A stretch of 64,000 nucleotides of DNA from VBAS01 sp963773465 (GCA_963773465.1 CAVZBF010000001.1:1612001-1676000), one strand, 5' to 3'. Counted from the first letter of the stretch, positions 36,643 to 45,129 are shown. Made by a program: numbers and translations. Notes: generated by a model not told the origin, from the sequence alone.

Positions 36643-37650
36643 ATGATATTGAACTCAACTGATACCTTGTTGCTTACCCGAAGTGACGTTGCACAACTTC
36701 TGTCAATCGAAGAATGTATTGCCGCAGTAGAACTGGCGTTTAAATTATATGCTTCCCGAGATGCATCGGCGCCGGGTGTATTAGGCATTCATGCACAAGA
36801 TGGCAGTTTTCATATCAAGGCGGGGATTTTAAATTTGAATAAAAATTATTTCGTCGCAAAGATCAACGCAAATTTTCCGGGCAATAATAAAAAATATAGT
36901 CTACCAACTATTCAAGGTGTCATCGCAGTTTTTGATGCAGAAAATGGAAGGCTGCTTGCTTTAATGGATTCCATTGAAATCACCATCATCCGTACAGGAG
37001 CGGCGACGGCCGTAGCAGCACAGTGGCTGGCAAAGAAAAAAGCGAAGATTGTCACCGTATGTGGCAGTGGAAACCAGGGAAAGATCTCCTTACGGGCTGT
37101 TATGAAAGTACGTGAGCTTGAAAAAGTTTTTGTTTTCGACATTGATGAAAAAAAGGCTCAGCAATTTGCCAGGGATCTTTCAGAAGAATTAAAAATATCT
37201 ATACAACCAGTTAATGATTTGAAAGAAGCAGTAATGCAAAGCGATATATGTATTACCTGCACGCCTTCAAAAAAATATTTTCTTCACCGTGAATATATTT
37301 CCCAGGGAGCCTTCATCGCGGCAGTTGGAGCTGACAGTGAAGACAAGCAGGAATTAGAACCATCCCTGCTTATTACGGGAAAATTAGTTACAGATATTAC
37401 AGGGCAATCTGCAACGATTGGAGAACTGCATCATGCCATAAGCCAGGGATTGGCAACTATGGATAACGTTTATGCCGAGCTTGGGCAAATAATTGCGGGA
37501 CAAAAACCAGGACGGGAATCAGATAAAGAGATAATTGTTTTTGATAGTACGGGGACGGCCTTGCAGGATGTAGCGGCTGCCGCTATTGTTTATGAAAAAG
37601 CGCTCACAAAAAAAATCGGAACAAGTATGAATTTTTCAGGTGCAACGTGA
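36643..37650 (+). CDS. Ornithine cyclodeaminase / mu-crystallin family NAD(P)-dependent enzyme
   Basis: 335 residues. Family blocks: LLTRSDVAQLLSIEECIAAVE at the N-terminus, IRTGAATAVAAQWLAKKKAKIVTVCGSGNQG with the Rossmann Gly motif GSGNQG, FDIDEKKAQQFARDL for the ribose-binding acidic residue, and VDITGQSATIGELHHAI. Members include ornithine cyclodeaminase, alanine dehydrogenase, ketimine reductases and mu-crystallin, so the substrate is open. It lies between the phosphatase-like gene and chrA with gaps of 63 and 41 bp, so it belongs to the same transcription unit. Confidence 0.85.
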   Translation: MILNSTDTLLLTRSDVAQLLSIEECIAAVELAFKLYASRDASAPGVLGIHAQDGSFHIKAGILNLNKNYFVAKINANFPGNNKKYSLPTIQGVIAVFDAENGRLLALMDSIEITIIRTGAATAVAAQWLAKKKAKIVTVCGSGNQGKISLRAVMKVRELEKVFVFDIDEKKAQQFARDLSEELKISIQPVNDLKEAVMQSDICITCTPSKKYFLHREYISQGAFIAAVGADSEDKQELEPSLLITGKLVTDITGQSATIGELHHAISQGLATMDNVYAELGQIIAGQKPGRESDKEIIVFDSTGTALQDVAAAAIVYEKALTKKIGTSMNFSGAT

Positions 37651-37691
37651 CAGAAACCTAACAACTGATCCCCAACCGGTAAGCATAAAAT

Positions 37692-38837
37692 ATGGAACAA
37701 CAAACCAAACCCGCCTATTCAATAACACAGCTTATAAAATATTTTCTCAAATTAGGGACTATTGGTTTTGGAGGCCCGGTTGCATTAGTAGGCTACATGC
37801 ACCGTGATTTAGTAGAAAATAGAAAATGGATATCTGAAGAGGATTACAAAGAAGGCCTGGCCCTTGCTCAGTTGGCGCCCGGTCCTTTGGCAGCTCAATT
37901 GTCGATTTACATTGGATATGTTCATTACAAAATACTTGGCGCGACAATAGCAGGCATCGCATTTGTCGTGCCATCTTTCTTAATGGTGTTGGGGTTAGGA
38001 TACGCATATGTAAGGGCCGGTGGTTTACCGTGGATGCAGGCGGTTTTTTATGGAATAGGTGCTGCTGTTATCGGTATCATTGCCATCAGCAGTTATAAAT
38101 TAACTCGTAAAAGTTTGGGTAAAGATTGGTTACTATGGATCATTTTTCTGGTGTTGGCAGCAGCAACATTTATTACGGAAACAGAAATTCTTTGGCTGAT
38201 CCTGACCGCGGGCATACTTGTATGGTTTTATAGATCACCGCCGAAAACCCTAAACGTTATTCTTATTTCTCCAGTTTTATTACAGGCAGCAAATAATGTA
38301 TGGTTAAATGAAAAACTCCTGCAAATAGGCTGGTTTTTTTTTAAAGCAGGAGCATTTGTTTTTGGCAGTGGATTAGCCATTGTTCCATTTTTATATGGAG
38401 GTGTAGTAAAAGAATATCAGTGGTTGAATGAACAACAGTTTTTGGATGCTGTTGCAGTGGCTATGATCACACCCGGCCCTGTTGTAATTACTGTCGGATT
38501 TATTGGCTACCTGGTGGCCGGTCTTCCCGGTGCATGTGTCGCAGCGTTGGCTACTTTTCTCCCATGTTATCTTTTTACAATTATTCCTGCCCCCTATTTT
38601 AAAAAATATGGAAAGCATCCTGCAATAAGGGCTTTTGTGAACGGAGTAACTGCGGCTGCCATTGGTGCAATTGCCGGAGCTGTATGTGTACTCGCCAAAA
38701 GACAACTCACCGATATGATTTCAGTTGCTATAGCGTGTGGTACAGTCATGATCTTATTACGGTTTAAAAAAATACAGGAACCATTTGTTATTCTTGCAGC
38801 TGCATTAACCGGCCTGCTTATTAAAAGTTTGTGGTAA
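37692..38837 (+). CDS. chrA: ChrA chromate transporter, two-domain form
   Basis: 381 residues with about ten hydrophobic segments in two homologous halves: GTIGFGGPVALVGYMHRDLVENRKWI...APGPLAAQLSIYIGY in the first and FVFGSGLAIVPFLYGGVVKEYQWLN...TPGPVVITVGFIGYL in the second. The GFGGP and PGP motifs are typical of CHR proteins that export chromate (and probably sulfate-like oxyanions) from the cytoplasm. Last gene of the operon begun by the ChrB-AraC fusion. Confidence 0.92.
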   Translation: MEQQTKPAYSITQLIKYFLKLGTIGFGGPVALVGYMHRDLVENRKWISEEDYKEGLALAQLAPGPLAAQLSIYIGYVHYKILGATIAGIAFVVPSFLMVLGLGYAYVRAGGLPWMQAVFYGIGAAVIGIIAISSYKLTRKSLGKDWLLWIIFLVLAAATFITETEILWLILTAGILVWFYRSPPKTLNVILISPVLLQAANNVWLNEKLLQIGWFFFKAGAFVFGSGLAIVPFLYGGVVKEYQWLNEQQFLDAVAVAMITPGPVVITVGFIGYLVAGLPGACVAALATFLPCYLFTIIPAPYFKKYGKHPAIRAFVNGVTAAAIGAIAGAVCVLAKRQLTDMISVAIACGTVMILLRFKKIQEPFVILAAALTGLLIKSLW

Positions 38838-38858
38838 TCGTCCCTTATCTTGCAACGC

Positions 38859-39704
38859 TTACAAAAATTCAAGGATCGCTTTGCATACTTTATTCTCCTT
38901 GTAAATTTTCCGGTGGCCCAATCCTTTTGTAACCATAAATTCAATATTATGATGTTTTTCATCCATTACTCTTTTTGCATCACGCCATGGAGTCATTGTA
39001 TCATCTTCATCATGACACCAAAGAATCCTTGCTTTTATATTTTTTACAGCCCGGCTTACTGAATACCAATCTGTCGGTTTATTTCTCAACTTGTAGATAT
39101 AATCATCAAATTCTTTTCTTACACCTTCATTTAATTTCATAAATGAAAAAAAAATATCTATCGCTGTTTTGGATTCCGTAGCCGGAGCAATCAATACCAC
39201 GCGATAATCTTCATTGTGTTCAATTTCTTCCAGCGCAAGGCAAATAGCAAGACAACCAAACGAATATCCCATAAAAGATTTGATGGGACCATATTCTTTA
39301 TTAATATAAGCGATCATGTCCTTGAACACAACTGCATTCAGCGTTTTACCGGTACTGAAACCGTGTGCCGGCGCATCAAAAGCCAGTACTTCATAACCCT
39401 TTCTCATTAATGGCTTGATATAGCGGTCAAATTTTGCGACGCTTGAATTAAATCCATGGACGATCAAAACTTTTCGATGTCCGCCGCGATTCCATCGATA
39501 ACCCGTAACAGTTTCGCCATAGTGTTCGAATTGGAGTTTTTCGGATTCCTTAAATATATCAGGCAATGGTTTCTTATACCTTGATTGGGGAGTTGTGAAT
39601 AGATCCAGCGCCAATTCGGCGGCTTTACGATTTGATATTGCGGAAACAACCCTAAATTTTGTGCGGTAATACCCAATCGCTATCTGTTGTCCTAACTTTG
39701 TCAT
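38859..39704 (-). CDS. Alpha/beta hydrolase
   Basis: 281 residues. The oxyanion motif LIVHGFNSS and nucleophile elbow GYSFG (Ser in SFMGYSFGCLAICLA) are clear, with a plausible catalytic Asp in HDEDDTMTPW and His in KGLGHRKIYK. The N-terminal 65 residues (YRTKFRVVSAISNRKAAELALDLFTTPQSR) form a family-specific extension. Substrate unknown. It is convergent with chrA, 21 bp apart, and therefore not part of that operon. Confidence 0.82.
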   Translation of the reverse strand: MTKLGQQIAIGYYRTKFRVVSAISNRKAAELALDLFTTPQSRYKKPLPDIFKESEKLQFEHYGETVTGYRWNRGGHRKVLIVHGFNSSVAKFDRYIKPLMRKGYEVLAFDAPAHGFSTGKTLNAVVFKDMIAYINKEYGPIKSFMGYSFGCLAICLALEEIEHNEDYRVVLIAPATESKTAIDIFFSFMKLNEGVRKEFDDYIYKLRNKPTDWYSVSRAVKNIKARILWCHDEDDTMTPWRDAKRVMDEKHHNIEFMVTKGLGHRKIYKENKVCKAILEFL

Positions 39705-39744
39705 TATACAAAAGTAACGTCTATGTTGAAAGAATCTAAAACCC

Positions 39745-39776
39745 TCGCCCGCCGGGGGAGGATTGGAGGGGGCTTA
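39745..39776. repeat. gggggaggattggaggggg word element next to a start codon
   Basis: ctcgcccgccgggggagg attggagggggcttatg: a short dyad (CCCGCCGGGGG) followed by a G-rich tail that ends on the ATG at 39776. Related elements lie at 41078-41103, 41428-41447 and 43727-43752, each ending within 10 bp of a start codon. Confidence 0.6.
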
Positions 39777-40540
39777 TGGATATTGTAATTCTTGGCTCAG
39801 GAAATGTTGCGGCCGTGTTAGGAAGAAAATTTAAGGCCGCCGGTCATACTATTTTACAGATTGTAAGCCGCAACGCATCTGTTGCCAGCAGGCTTGCATA
39901 CGAATGGGATACTGAAAGCACCAACTATTCAAGTATCATTAACCGCAATGCGGATGTTTACATTATTGCAGTCAGTGATGATGCCATTGAAGATGTAGTA
40001 GCCGATCTGCAGTTGCCGCGAAAAGTTGTTGCACATACTGCTGCATCGGTGTCAAAAGATGTTTTAAAAAATGTCAGTGATCATTATGGGGTTTTTTATC
40101 CGTTGCAGACATTGCATAAGGAAGATTTGGATTTGCCGGATGCCCCGATTTTTTTTGATGGCAGCGATGAAATGACAAGAAAGAAACTGGAAGCATTAGC
40201 CAATTCCATTTCACCACAGCATGTTTCCCGGGCCAGTGACGATGCGAGATTGAAGCTGCATGTAGCCGCCGTGTTTGTAAATAATTTTTCTAACCATCTC
40301 TATGCGCTTGCGGAAAGTTATTGTAAAAAAGAGGGGATTGATTTTAAAGAATTATTTCCGCTGATTGAAGAAACAGCATCGAGGGTAAAAGATACGTCGC
40401 CGGCAAAGTCACAAACCGGTCCTGCTGCGAGAAATGATGAAGAAACTATTCAAAAACATCTTGAATTACTGAATTCTCACCCCGAAATGAAAAAAATCTA
40501 TGAGCTATTAACTTCCAGTATCAAGACTTTCAAAGTATAA
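39776..40540 (+). CDS. Rossmann-like and DUF2520 domain oxidoreductase
   Basis: 254 residues. The N-terminal Rossmann fold (MDIVILGSGNVAAVLGRKFKAAGHTILQIVSRN) with GSGNVA binds NAD(P); ADVYIIAVSDDAIEDVV is the following strand. The C-terminal DUF2520 helical domain covers FYPLQTLHKEDLD...HVAAVFVNNFSNHLYALAESYCKKEGIDFKELFPLIEETASRV...TGPAARND. Members resemble F420-dependent NADP reductases and hydroxyacid dehydrogenases; no substrate is known. First gene of a plus-strand housekeeping run to 45081. Confidence 0.87.
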   Translation: MDIVILGSGNVAAVLGRKFKAAGHTILQIVSRNASVASRLAYEWDTESTNYSSIINRNADVYIIAVSDDAIEDVVADLQLPRKVVAHTAASVSKDVLKNVSDHYGVFYPLQTLHKEDLDLPDAPIFFDGSDEMTRKKLEALANSISPQHVSRASDDARLKLHVAAVFVNNFSNHLYALAESYCKKEGIDFKELFPLIEETASRVKDTSPAKSQTGPAARNDEETIQKHLELLNSHPEMKKIYELLTSSIKTFKV

Positions 40541-40627
40541 CATTACAACTGCCTGCAATTAGTTTTCCCAAACAAGTAAGTATGGTTTTTCTTTTTACAG
40601 CTACATTTGCAGGCTAACGAATGATTG

Positions 40628-40963
40628 ATGTATAACCTGAAGATAAATTTTGAAGAGAAAGGAGTTGCGCCGGTAACATACGAAAAACTGGAGCCCAATC
40701 AAACATTGCTGGAGATCTGTCTTAAAAACGATATTGAGCTTCACCATAACTGCGGAGGCGTTTGTGCATGTACTACCTGTCATTTATATATTGAAAAAGG
40801 AATGGAGTACATTGATGAGATCACGGATAAAGAAGAAGATTTTATTGACCGTGCTGTAAATCCAAGATTAAATTCAAGATTAGGGTGTCAATCACTTTTG
40901 TTAGATGGCGATGGTGAAATAGAAATAACTTTACCGGACCAAACACAATTTTTAGGAGAATAA
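40628..40963 (+). CDS. fdx: 2Fe-2S ferredoxin, ISC/adrenodoxin type
   Basis: ATG at 40628 gives 111 residues. Cluster ligands are Cys42, Cys48, Cys51 and Cys87 (C-x5-C-x2-C-x35-C), the adrenodoxin/Isc-Fdx spacing, in HNCGGVCACTTCHLYI and SRLGCQ; Cys46 is an extra residue. It carries electrons, probably in iron-sulfur cluster assembly, because iscX follows next. The two are separated by 146 bp that hold an inverted repeat. Confidence 0.9.
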   Translation: MYNLKINFEEKGVAPVTYEKLEPNQTLLEICLKNDIELHHNCGGVCACTTCHLYIEKGMEYIDEITDKEEDFIDRAVNPRLNSRLGCQSLLLDGDGEIEITLPDQTQFLGE

Positions 40964-40966
40964 AAA

Positions 40967-41104
40967 CCCCTGAATCCCGTAAAGGGGACTTTACAAAAAG
41001 CATAATTCAACCTGTAGAATATATATTCAACTGATGAAATTCAATTCAACTGTTTATTTTTTAACCAAAAGTCATAAGTCCCGGCAAGTCGGGATTTGGA
41101 GGGC
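40967..41104. repeat. Gap-spanning inverted repeat (fdx-iscX)
   Basis: The left arm aacccctgaatcccgtaaaggggactt (40967-40993) pairs with the right arm aagtcccggcaagtcgggatttggagggctt (41077-41103). The arms lie directly behind the fdx stop and directly before the iscX start. Confidence 0.65.
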
Positions 41105-41109
41105 TTATT

Positions 41110-41349
41110 ATGACTCACTTTGAACCGCCGATACACTGGGCCGATCATGAAGACATCGCTCAAAAGCTTTATGAACGTTTTGGTAATGATTTTAACGAAG
41201 GAAAAATTTACCGCATTCGTTTTACGGATCTCTTGGAATGGGTTCTTCAGATTCCCAACTTTGAAGGGAAGAGGGAAGAAAGCAACGAGGGGCATCTTGA
41301 AATGATACAAAGTGCATGGGTGTACGAGTGGAGAGACAATCAGAAGTAA
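41110..41349 (+). CDS. iscX: Fe-S assembly protein IscX
   Basis: 79 residues. The family pattern is complete: IHWADHEDIAQKLYERFGNDF, then IRFTDLLEWVLQIPNFEGKREESNEGHLEMIQSAWVYEW. IscX is a small acidic regulator that binds iron and the cysteine desulfurase IscS and tunes cluster assembly. Association with the ferredoxin just upstream supports the call. The other isc genes are not in this window. Confidence 0.9.
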   Translation: MTHFEPPIHWADHEDIAQKLYERFGNDFNEGKIYRIRFTDLLEWVLQIPNFEGKREESNEGHLEMIQSAWVYEWRDNQK

Positions 41350-41447
41350 AACCCCAAACCCCTAAGGGGCTTAACAGGGTTTACAATATTTGAAAAAATA
41401 TTAATTAATCAGAAAATTTCGCAAGTCCCTTTAGGGAATTAGGGTTT
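41350..41447. repeat. Gap-spanning inverted repeat (iscX-kdsC)
   Basis: aaaccccaaacccctaaggggctt (41352-41375) pairs with aagtccctttagggaattagggttt (41433 onward). The second arm ends at the ATG of kdsC, the first begins at the stop of iscX. Same design as 40967-41104 but with different inner words. Confidence 0.65.
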
Positions 41448-41969
41448 ATGAACGTTCTCGCCGCATTTAAAAAAATTACCACATTCATTTTCGATATTGA
41501 TGGAGTACTTACCGATGGTACCGTGATAGTGCTGCGTGATGGTTTGCAGGCAAGACAAATGCATGTAAAAGACGGCTTTGGTTTACAAATGGCGATGAAG
41601 AATGGTTATCATGTTTTCATCATCTCCGGCGGCATATCGGAAGAGTCAAAAAAAAGATTGGAATATCTTGGCATAAAAGAGATCCATATTGGTGTTCATG
41701 ATAAAACAAACTTCACTGCCGATCTTCTGAAGAGCAAAAAAATAAAATGGGAAGAAGTTCTTTATATGGGTGATGATCTTCCTGACATGCCTTTACTGAA
41801 TAAAGTTGGTGTATCCTGTTGCCCGGCAGATGCAGTGAATGAAGTAAAGGGTATGGTAAAATATATTTCACCAATAAATGGAGGCTGGGGTTGCGTCCGT
41901 GACGTGATTGAAAAAGTGTTGAAAGTAAATGGACATTGGAAGTATGAAGCTGATGTGACCTCGAAATAA
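41448..41969 (+). CDS. kdsC: 3-deoxy-D-manno-octulosonate 8-phosphate phosphatase (HAD, KdsC type)
   Basis: 173 residues, the short cap-less HAD form that works as a tetramer. Motif I is FDIDGVLTDG (Asp16 nucleophile, Asp18), motif II lies in VFIISGGISEESKKRLEYLGI, motif III Lys in LLKSKKIKW, motif IV is YMGDDLPDMPLL. KdsC releases phosphate from KDO-8-P in lipopolysaccharide core synthesis. The C-terminus GGWGCVRDVIE is the usual one. Confidence 0.88.
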   Translation: MNVLAAFKKITTFIFDIDGVLTDGTVIVLRDGLQARQMHVKDGFGLQMAMKNGYHVFIISGGISEESKKRLEYLGIKEIHIGVHDKTNFTADLLKSKKIKWEEVLYMGDDLPDMPLLNKVGVSCCPADAVNEVKGMVKYISPINGGWGCVRDVIEKVLKVNGHWKYEADVTSK

Positions 41970-42089
41970 ATCTCAAACAACAAGTTCCAAACTTCAAATA
42001 ATATTCAAAAATAAAATCAGGGAACTGTTTTTTAATTCTAATTTGTATTCTATTTGGAATTTGTATTTTGAAAATTGAAATTTAATTGT
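41970..42089. repeat. Low-complexity dyad (caaacttcaaat / atttggaatttgt)
   Basis: Arms around aagttccaaacttcaaat (41979-41998) and atttggaatttgtattttgaa (42053-42074) are imperfect complements that again bridge from a stop codon to the next start codon. Confidence 0.5.
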
Positions 42090-43031
42090 ATGAGACTGGT
42101 TGGGGCTTTTATAAAAATGATTCGGCTGCCCAATCTTTTTTTTATTGCACTCACTCAACTTCTTTTTCACATCACCGTTCTGGATACAATTCTTCATCCC
42201 CTTGGTCTCGGCGCGGTGATTGAAGGATGGAATTTTATTTTTCTTGTTGTAGCATCGGTATTAATTGCTGCTGCAGGTTATATCATCAATGATTATTTTG
42301 ATATAAATATCGACCAGGTAAATAAACCCAGGGGAAATGTGGTGGATGCTGTTGTTCCAAGGCGATGGGCAATGGCTTTGCATTTTGTATTAAGCGGTAT
42401 GGGTTTGCTATTCAGCGCTTATATAGCATGGAGAACAGGCTTGTGGTATATTCTTTTCGGTAATTTTATTTGCGTCCTTTTATTGTTTGGTTATTCAGTT
42501 TCATTGAAACGGAAATTATTAGTTGGTAATATCATCATTTCATTGCTCACAGCATGGGTGATACTAATTATTTGTATAGCAGAAATAAAGATCGCCACGC
42601 TGATATCACCCGCCGTTGCCGAGGCCTCCAATAAGATCATCCGTATCGGGATCCTTTATGCTGCTTTTGCATTTATCAGCTCCCTGATACGTGAAGCGGT
42701 CAAAGACATAGAAGATCTGCAGGGAGATCAAAAATATGGTTGCCGTACCATGCCAATTATCTGGGGCGTGAATGCTACAAAAGTATATGTCGCAGTTTGG
42801 TTGGTTGTTATTCTTGCATTACTTGTTATTTTACAGATATATGTTTTCAGGTTTGAATGGTGGTGGGCAATGGCCTACTCAATTGTGTTCATTATAACAC
42901 CACTTGTTTTATTATTCTTTAGATTGTTTAAAGCGCAAAACCAAAAAGACTATCACCAGTTAAGCAACTGGACAAAACTGGTGATGCTTTCCGGTATTTT
43001 ATCCATGATATTTTTTTATTTCTACCTATGA
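42090..43031 (+). CDS. UbiA family prenyltransferase (geranylgeranylglycerol-phosphate synthase-like)
   Basis: ATG at 42090 gives 313 residues with about eight transmembrane helices. The two Asp-rich motifs are NDYFDINIDQVNKPRGN (first, residue about 70) and VKDIEDLQGDQKYGCRT (second), which bind the prenyl diphosphate through Mg2+. Bacteroidota annotation often names this subgroup geranylgeranylglycerol-phosphate geranylgeranyltransferase; a quinone or other acceptor is possible. It overlaps maf by 4 bp (ATGA). Confidence 0.85.
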   Translation: MRLVGAFIKMIRLPNLFFIALTQLLFHITVLDTILHPLGLGAVIEGWNFIFLVVASVLIAAAGYIINDYFDINIDQVNKPRGNVVDAVVPRRWAMALHFVLSGMGLLFSAYIAWRTGLWYILFGNFICVLLLFGYSVSLKRKLLVGNIIISLLTAWVILIICIAEIKIATLISPAVAEASNKIIRIGILYAAFAFISSLIREAVKDIEDLQGDQKYGCRTMPIIWGVNATKVYVAVWLVVILALLVILQIYVFRFEWWWAMAYSIVFIITPLVLLFFRLFKAQNQKDYHQLSNWTKLVMLSGILSMIFFYFYL

Positions 43032-43594
43032 ACAAAATTATTCTTGCATCACAATCGCCGCGACGCAAGCAACTGCTGGAATGGGCCGAAATCCCTTTTG
43101 AGATTATCATAAAAGGAACTGCTGAGGATTATCCACCCGGTTTACACCCGGAAGAAGTGGCAATTTATATAGCACAGCAAAAAGCTTATGCTGTACAGCG
43201 ATCGGTTTCAGCCGCACAAACCATCCTTGCTGCCGATACTATCGTTGTATTAGGTGAAAACATAATTGGTAAACCTGTTCATCGCGAAGAAGCCGTTAGT
43301 ATTTTATTTGCTCTTTCTGGTCAAAAGCATAAAGTGATTACAGGCGTTGTTATTGTAAACGGCGAAAAAGAAATTTCATTTGCTGATGTTACTGAAGTTG
43401 AATTTCATAAACTCACGCTGGAGCAAATAGAATTTTATGTTGATAAATATAAGCCTTACGATAAAGCGGGAGCTTATGCAATACAGGAATGGATCGGTGT
43501 GATAGGTATTAAATCTATTAATGGCGATTTTTATAATGTAATGGGATTGCCCGTAAGCCGGGTGGTGAAGGAACTGCAAAAGATAAATGGCTAA
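43028..43594 (+). CDS. maf: Maf family nucleotide pyrophosphatase
   Basis: 188 residues. N-terminal P-loop-like IILASQSPRRKQLLEWAEIPFEI, then YIAQQKAYAV, ILAADTIVVLGENIIGKPVHREEA, and IEFYVDKYKPYDKAGAYAIQEW. Maf proteins hydrolyse modified or non-canonical nucleoside triphosphates (dTTP/UTP in the YhdE group) and are tied to septum formation. Start overlaps the UbiA stop by 4 bp, so the two are co-translated. Confidence 0.92.
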   Translation: MNKIILASQSPRRKQLLEWAEIPFEIIIKGTAEDYPPGLHPEEVAIYIAQQKAYAVQRSVSAAQTILAADTIVVLGENIIGKPVHREEAVSILFALSGQKHKVITGVVIVNGEKEISFADVTEVEFHKLTLEQIEFYVDKYKPYDKAGAYAIQEWIGVIGIKSINGDFYNVMGLPVSRVVKELQKING

Positions 43595-43624
43595 AATCCT
43601 CTCTTCCGGCCGCTAAAGTCACAT

Positions 43625-43752
43625 TGTTAAATTAAATGAATTCAGTAATTTGAAATTACAATTTGATAATTCAACCATTTAACCACCTAATGCCTGCCGG
43701 TAGCAGCATAGAAAATATCAATCTAAGTACCTCCTTTAGGGGGACAGGGGGT
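43625..43752. repeat. ttaaatt dyad and gggggacaggggg element before DUF2851
   Basis: acattgttaaattaaatgaatt...aatttgataattcaaccatttaacc is an imperfect dyad (43625-43688). It is followed by acctcctttagggggacaggggg (43729-43751), which ends 1-2 bp before the ATG at 43753, like the related elements at 39745 and 41428. Confidence 0.5.
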
Positions 43753-45081
43753 ATGACAGAGCGACTTCTTCAATTCATCTGGCAATTCCAGTATTTCAAC
43801 AAGGGCGATCTGCAAACCACCGCAGGAGAAGAACTGCAAATTATTTTTCCCGGGACATATAACACTAACCAGGGACCTGATTTCAATGATGCCAAAATTC
43901 AAATTGGTAAAACCATATGGGCGGGCCATGTAGAACTTCATTTGCTTTCATCTGACTGGAATAAACATAAGCACCAGCACGATAAAAATTACAACAATGT
44001 TATCCTTCATGTTGTTTGGGAAGATGATTTTCCGGATTACAATATACCGGTGCTGAACTTAAGAAACAGGATCGCAAAAATTCTTTTGCAGAAGTATGAA
44101 GAATTGATGAACACAAAAGGGTTTATCCCTTGCGAAAAAAGCATTTCATCAGTGAAGCCAATTGTATTGCAAAGCTGGAAAGAAAGATTACTTGCTGAAA
44201 GGCTGATAAGAAAATCTGCAATTGTTGAAACATTTTTGAATCAGAATAATCAGCACTGGGAAGAAACCTTCTGGTGGTTGCTGGCAAGAAATTTTGGAAT
44301 TAAAATAAATGCAGATGCTTTTGAAGCAATGGCACGGAGCATCCCGCTAAGTATCCTGGCCAAACATAAAAACCAAATACATCAATTGGAAAGCTTGCTG
44401 ATGGGACAGGCGAATTTGCTTAACGATAAATTCACCGATGACTATTCGATCTTAATACAGCGAGAATATGAATTCTATAAAAGCAAATATAAACTGAGAC
44501 CAGGGACTTACACCCCCTTCTTTCTTCGAATGAGACCGGGAAACTTTCCTACGATCAGGCTTGCGCAGTTGGCTATGCTCGTCCATCAGTCAGAACATTT
44601 GTTCTCTAAAATTAAAGAAGCAGATTCAGTAAAAGATGTTAAGAAATGGCTGGATGTAACGGCCAACGATTACTGGCATTATCATTACCGCTTCGATGAT
44701 TCGTCTTCGTTTAAAAAGAAAAATCTTGGTGCCGCCATGGTTGATAACATCCTAGTCAATACCGTATGCACTGTTTTATTCGCCTATGGACATTTCAATA
44801 AGGAACAAAAGTATAAGGACAGAGCCTTGCAATGGCTTGAGGAAATAGCCGCCGAATCAAATTCGATCACAAAAGGATTTGTGCAGGCAGGCTTGCAAAA
44901 TAAAAATGCCCATGACTCACAGGCATTAATTGAATTAAAAAATGAATACTGCAGTAAAAAGAAATGTTTGGATTGCGCTATTGGCAATAGCCTTCTCAAA
45001 GAACTGATCTTACCTCATCGGGTGACATTTCTTAAAACTTCCATTAGCCGCTTGCTCAGGAGTAAGTGCCCTGGCACATGA
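43753..45081 (+). CDS. DUF2851 family protein
   Basis: ATG at 43753 (MTERLLQFIWQFQYFNKGDL) is the likely start; a further upstream ATG runs through repeat sequence. 442 residues as read. DUF2851 features: GTYNTNQGPDFNDAKIQIG, WAGHVELHLLSSDW, HDKNYNNVILHVVWEDD, LRPGTYTPFFLRMRPGNFPTIRLAQLA, and a Cys-bearing end YCSKKKCLDCAIGN. Function unknown; an endonuclease-like core has been suggested for related folds only by similarity of layout. A one-base indel near 45003 would end the protein at TGA 45005-45007, which would fit the family better and remove an overlap with the minus-strand small gene. Confidence 0.8.
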   Translation: MTERLLQFIWQFQYFNKGDLQTTAGEELQIIFPGTYNTNQGPDFNDAKIQIGKTIWAGHVELHLLSSDWNKHKHQHDKNYNNVILHVVWEDDFPDYNIPVLNLRNRIAKILLQKYEELMNTKGFIPCEKSISSVKPIVLQSWKERLLAERLIRKSAIVETFLNQNNQHWEETFWWLLARNFGIKINADAFEAMARSIPLSILAKHKNQIHQLESLLMGQANLLNDKFTDDYSILIQREYEFYKSKYKLRPGTYTPFFLRMRPGNFPTIRLAQLAMLVHQSEHLFSKIKEADSVKDVKKWLDVTANDYWHYHYRFDDSSSFKKKNLGAAMVDNILVNTVCTVLFAYGHFNKEQKYKDRALQWLEEIAAESNSITKGFVQAGLQNKNAHDSQALIELKNEYCSKKKCLDCAIGNSLLKELILPHRVTFLKTSISRLLRSKCPGT

Positions 45082-45129
45082 AGTAAACAACACAATGATC
45101 AGCACATACAGGATTATTCTTGTTTTCAT
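45010..45129 (-). CDS. 39-residue small lipoprotein-like peptide
   Basis: ATG at 45129 opens a signal-type sequence MKTRIILYVLIIVLFTSC with lipobox FTSC (Cys18), then ARALTPEQAANGSFKKCHPMR and TAA at 45010. Tiny lipid-anchored peptides ending in TPEQAANG...KKC-type sequence are frequent in Bacteroidota. As read it overlaps the DUF2851 gene on the other strand by 72 bp, but the overlap vanishes if that gene carries the suspected frameshift. Function unknown. Confidence 0.6.
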   Translation of the reverse strand: MKTRIILYVLIIVLFTSCARALTPEQAANGSFKKCHPMR

